Assembly: GCA_913776615.1 (NCBI GenBank)
Contig: CAJYPK010000004.1
Location: forward strand, 62,001-126,000
Length of the DNA: 64,000 bases
Direction of reading: 5' to 3'
From: an uncultured Hymenobacter sp.
GTDB taxonomy: Bacteria > Bacteroidota > Bacteroidia > Cytophagales > Hymenobacteraceae
Shown: piece by piece, positions 63,003 through 64,000 of the stretch
Layout: each line of letters starts with the position of its first letter
Numbering within the stretch: position 1 is the first letter of the stretch
Position numbers and translations under genes: made by a program
Notes under the pieces: model-generated
Told to the model about the DNA's origin: nothing
The model's input: only the letters and a program-made list of their open reading frames with translations
The model's database searches: none

Positions 63003-63733
63003 AGCTGAGCGTCGTCATTCCGGCCTACAACGAGGAGGAAAGCATTGCCGAAACGCTGCGCACGCTCTACGCTACGCTAATGCGGGCAGGCATCGACCAC
63101 GAGATTGTCGTCACCAACGACAACTCGAAAGATGGCACCCTGGCGCGCCTCACCGCGCTGGTCGCGGAAATTCCGACCCTCACCTACTACACCAACCCCG
63201 GCCCCAACGGCTTTGGCTACGCCGTGCGCTACGGGCTGGAGCGCTACCGGGGCGACTGCGTGGCCGTGATGATGGCCGACCTCTCCGACGACCCCGCCGA
63301 CCTCGTACGCTTTTACCACAAGCTGCTCGAAGGCTACGACTGCGTGTTTGGCTCGCGTTGGGTAAAGGGCGGCCGCGTGGTAGACTACCCGGCCCATAAG
63401 AAAACCCTGAACCGCGTGGCCAATACCATCGTGCGGCTGGCCTTCCGGCTGCGCTACAACGACTGCACCAATGCCTTCAAGCTCTACCGGCGCAGCACGA
63501 TGGACGGCCTCAAGCCCTTCCTCTCCCCCCACTTCAACCTCACGCTGGAGCTACCGCTCAAAGCCATCGTGCGGGGCTACACTTACGCCGTACTGCCCAA
63601 TTCCTGGACCAACCGCAAGTACGGTGAGTCAAAGCTGAAAATTAAGGAGATGGGTAGCCGCTATTTCTTCATCCTGGTGTATTGCCTGATTGAGAAATAT
63701 TTTTCGCGGGGTGATTTTAAAAAGACTAATTAA
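62999..63733 (+). CDS. Family 2 glycosyltransferase, DPM1-like
   Basis: A 244-residue GT2. [19 protein letters not shown] and [16 protein letters not shown] (DxD-like) resemble dolichyl/polyprenyl-phosphate mannosyltransferases. [16 protein letters not shown] and [20 protein letters not shown] are further family markers. There is no C-terminal membrane segment. It overlaps the epimerase gene by 4 bases (ATGA), showing translational coupling. It probably attaches a sugar, maybe one made by the two epimerases, to a lipid carrier. Confidence 0.92.
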
Positions 63734-63781
63734 GGCCGCAAGTACCTTAGTGATTTAAGGCATTTTACTAATAAACTACTT

Positions 63782-64000
63782 ATGCGCAGACCTCTATTTT
63801 TTTTACTATTACTTGCACTAGCAGCTTGCAAGAGGAAATCCGACGTAGCTAGTCCTACTATTGACTTCGGACCGGGCGATGGCTTTTCGTACCTCAACAA
63901 CTATTACCAACCCAGTGGCCCACAAGACGCAACTGATTGGGCTTCAGACGCCGTGTGGACTGAGCAGGAAAAAGCATTATTCCCTAGGATAGATTTTGAT
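63782..64000 (+). CDS. Putative lipoprotein, 5' part only
   Basis: The frame starts at ATG 63782 and is cut by the window end, 73 codons in. MRRPLFFLLLLALAAC gives a signal peptide with lipobox LAAC (Cys16). The visible part continues PTIDFGPGDGFSYLNNYYQP and shows no known motif. GC is lower than in the preceding GT2. It follows the GT2 stop by 48 bases. Confidence 0.65.
   Translation, partial: MRRPLFFLLLLALAACKRKSDVASPTIDFGPGDGFSYLNNYYQPSGPQDATDWASDAVWTEQEKALFPRIDFD

Overview
The window looks like chromosome of a high-GC Bacteroidota, most likely a Hymenobacter-like member of the Cytophagales. The evidence is three SusC/SusD outer-membrane uptake pairs, a type IX secretion PorQ gene and a PorE-like gene, OmpA proteins with PD40 propellers, repeated TAnnTTTG promoter boxes, and few Shine-Dalgarno sequences before start codons. 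No rRNA, tRNA, insertion sequence, prophage or CRISPR array was seen. Genus and all family names come from reading the sequence; no database search was run.

Layout. 1-6.1 kb: the end of a membrane protein, a ricin-lectin/PD40/OmpA fusion, two small proteins, an APC amino-acid permease and two Spy-like periplasmic proteins, each with its own terminator. 6.3-9.8 kb: a lower-GC pyruvoyl decarboxylase of the PSD/PsiD type, an MBL-fold double-rhodanese protein, and a 735-base stretch with two possible micro-proteins. 9.9-13.3 kb: two aldo/keto reductases and an AraC regulator, separated by large inverted repeats. 13.3-18.4 kb: comB, gcvT, a CZB/histidine kinase/response regulator module and rnhB. 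18.5-28 kb: surface-polysaccharide genes (GT2, O-antigen-ligase-like protein, two GT9 enzymes) mixed with an EVE protein, polX and secreted unknowns. 28-35.5 kb: PorE-like protein, lon, porQ and hslU. 35.6-50.6 kb: three SusC/SusD pairs; pairs 2 and 3 are convergent paralogues. 50.8-60.6 kb: housekeeping genes (prfB with a programmed frameshift, ilvE, cobalamin adenosyltransferase, ABC ATPase, gatC, plsC, NUDIX) plus a large membrane/TPR protein. 60.7-64 kb: two sugar-nucleotide epimerase-like proteins and a DPM1-like glycosyltransferase, then the start of a lipoprotein cut by the window edge.

How genes work together. Cell-envelope functions dominate: nutrient import through SusCD, envelope anchoring by OmpA-type proteins, type IX secretion (PorQ and possibly PorE), and LPS or glycan synthesis. 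Lon and HslU add cytoplasmic proteolysis. The CZB-kinase-regulator trio is a compact signalling unit. The AraC regulator probably serves the neighbouring reductases.

Intergenic DNA is unusually structured. At least three families of dispersed inverted or simple repeats occur, and one of them supplies the stop codons of several unrelated genes. The best candidates for follow-up are the PsiD-like decarboxylase, the repeat family at gene ends, the hairpin leader of lon, the epimerase lacking its catalytic tyrosine, and the prfB frameshift signal.
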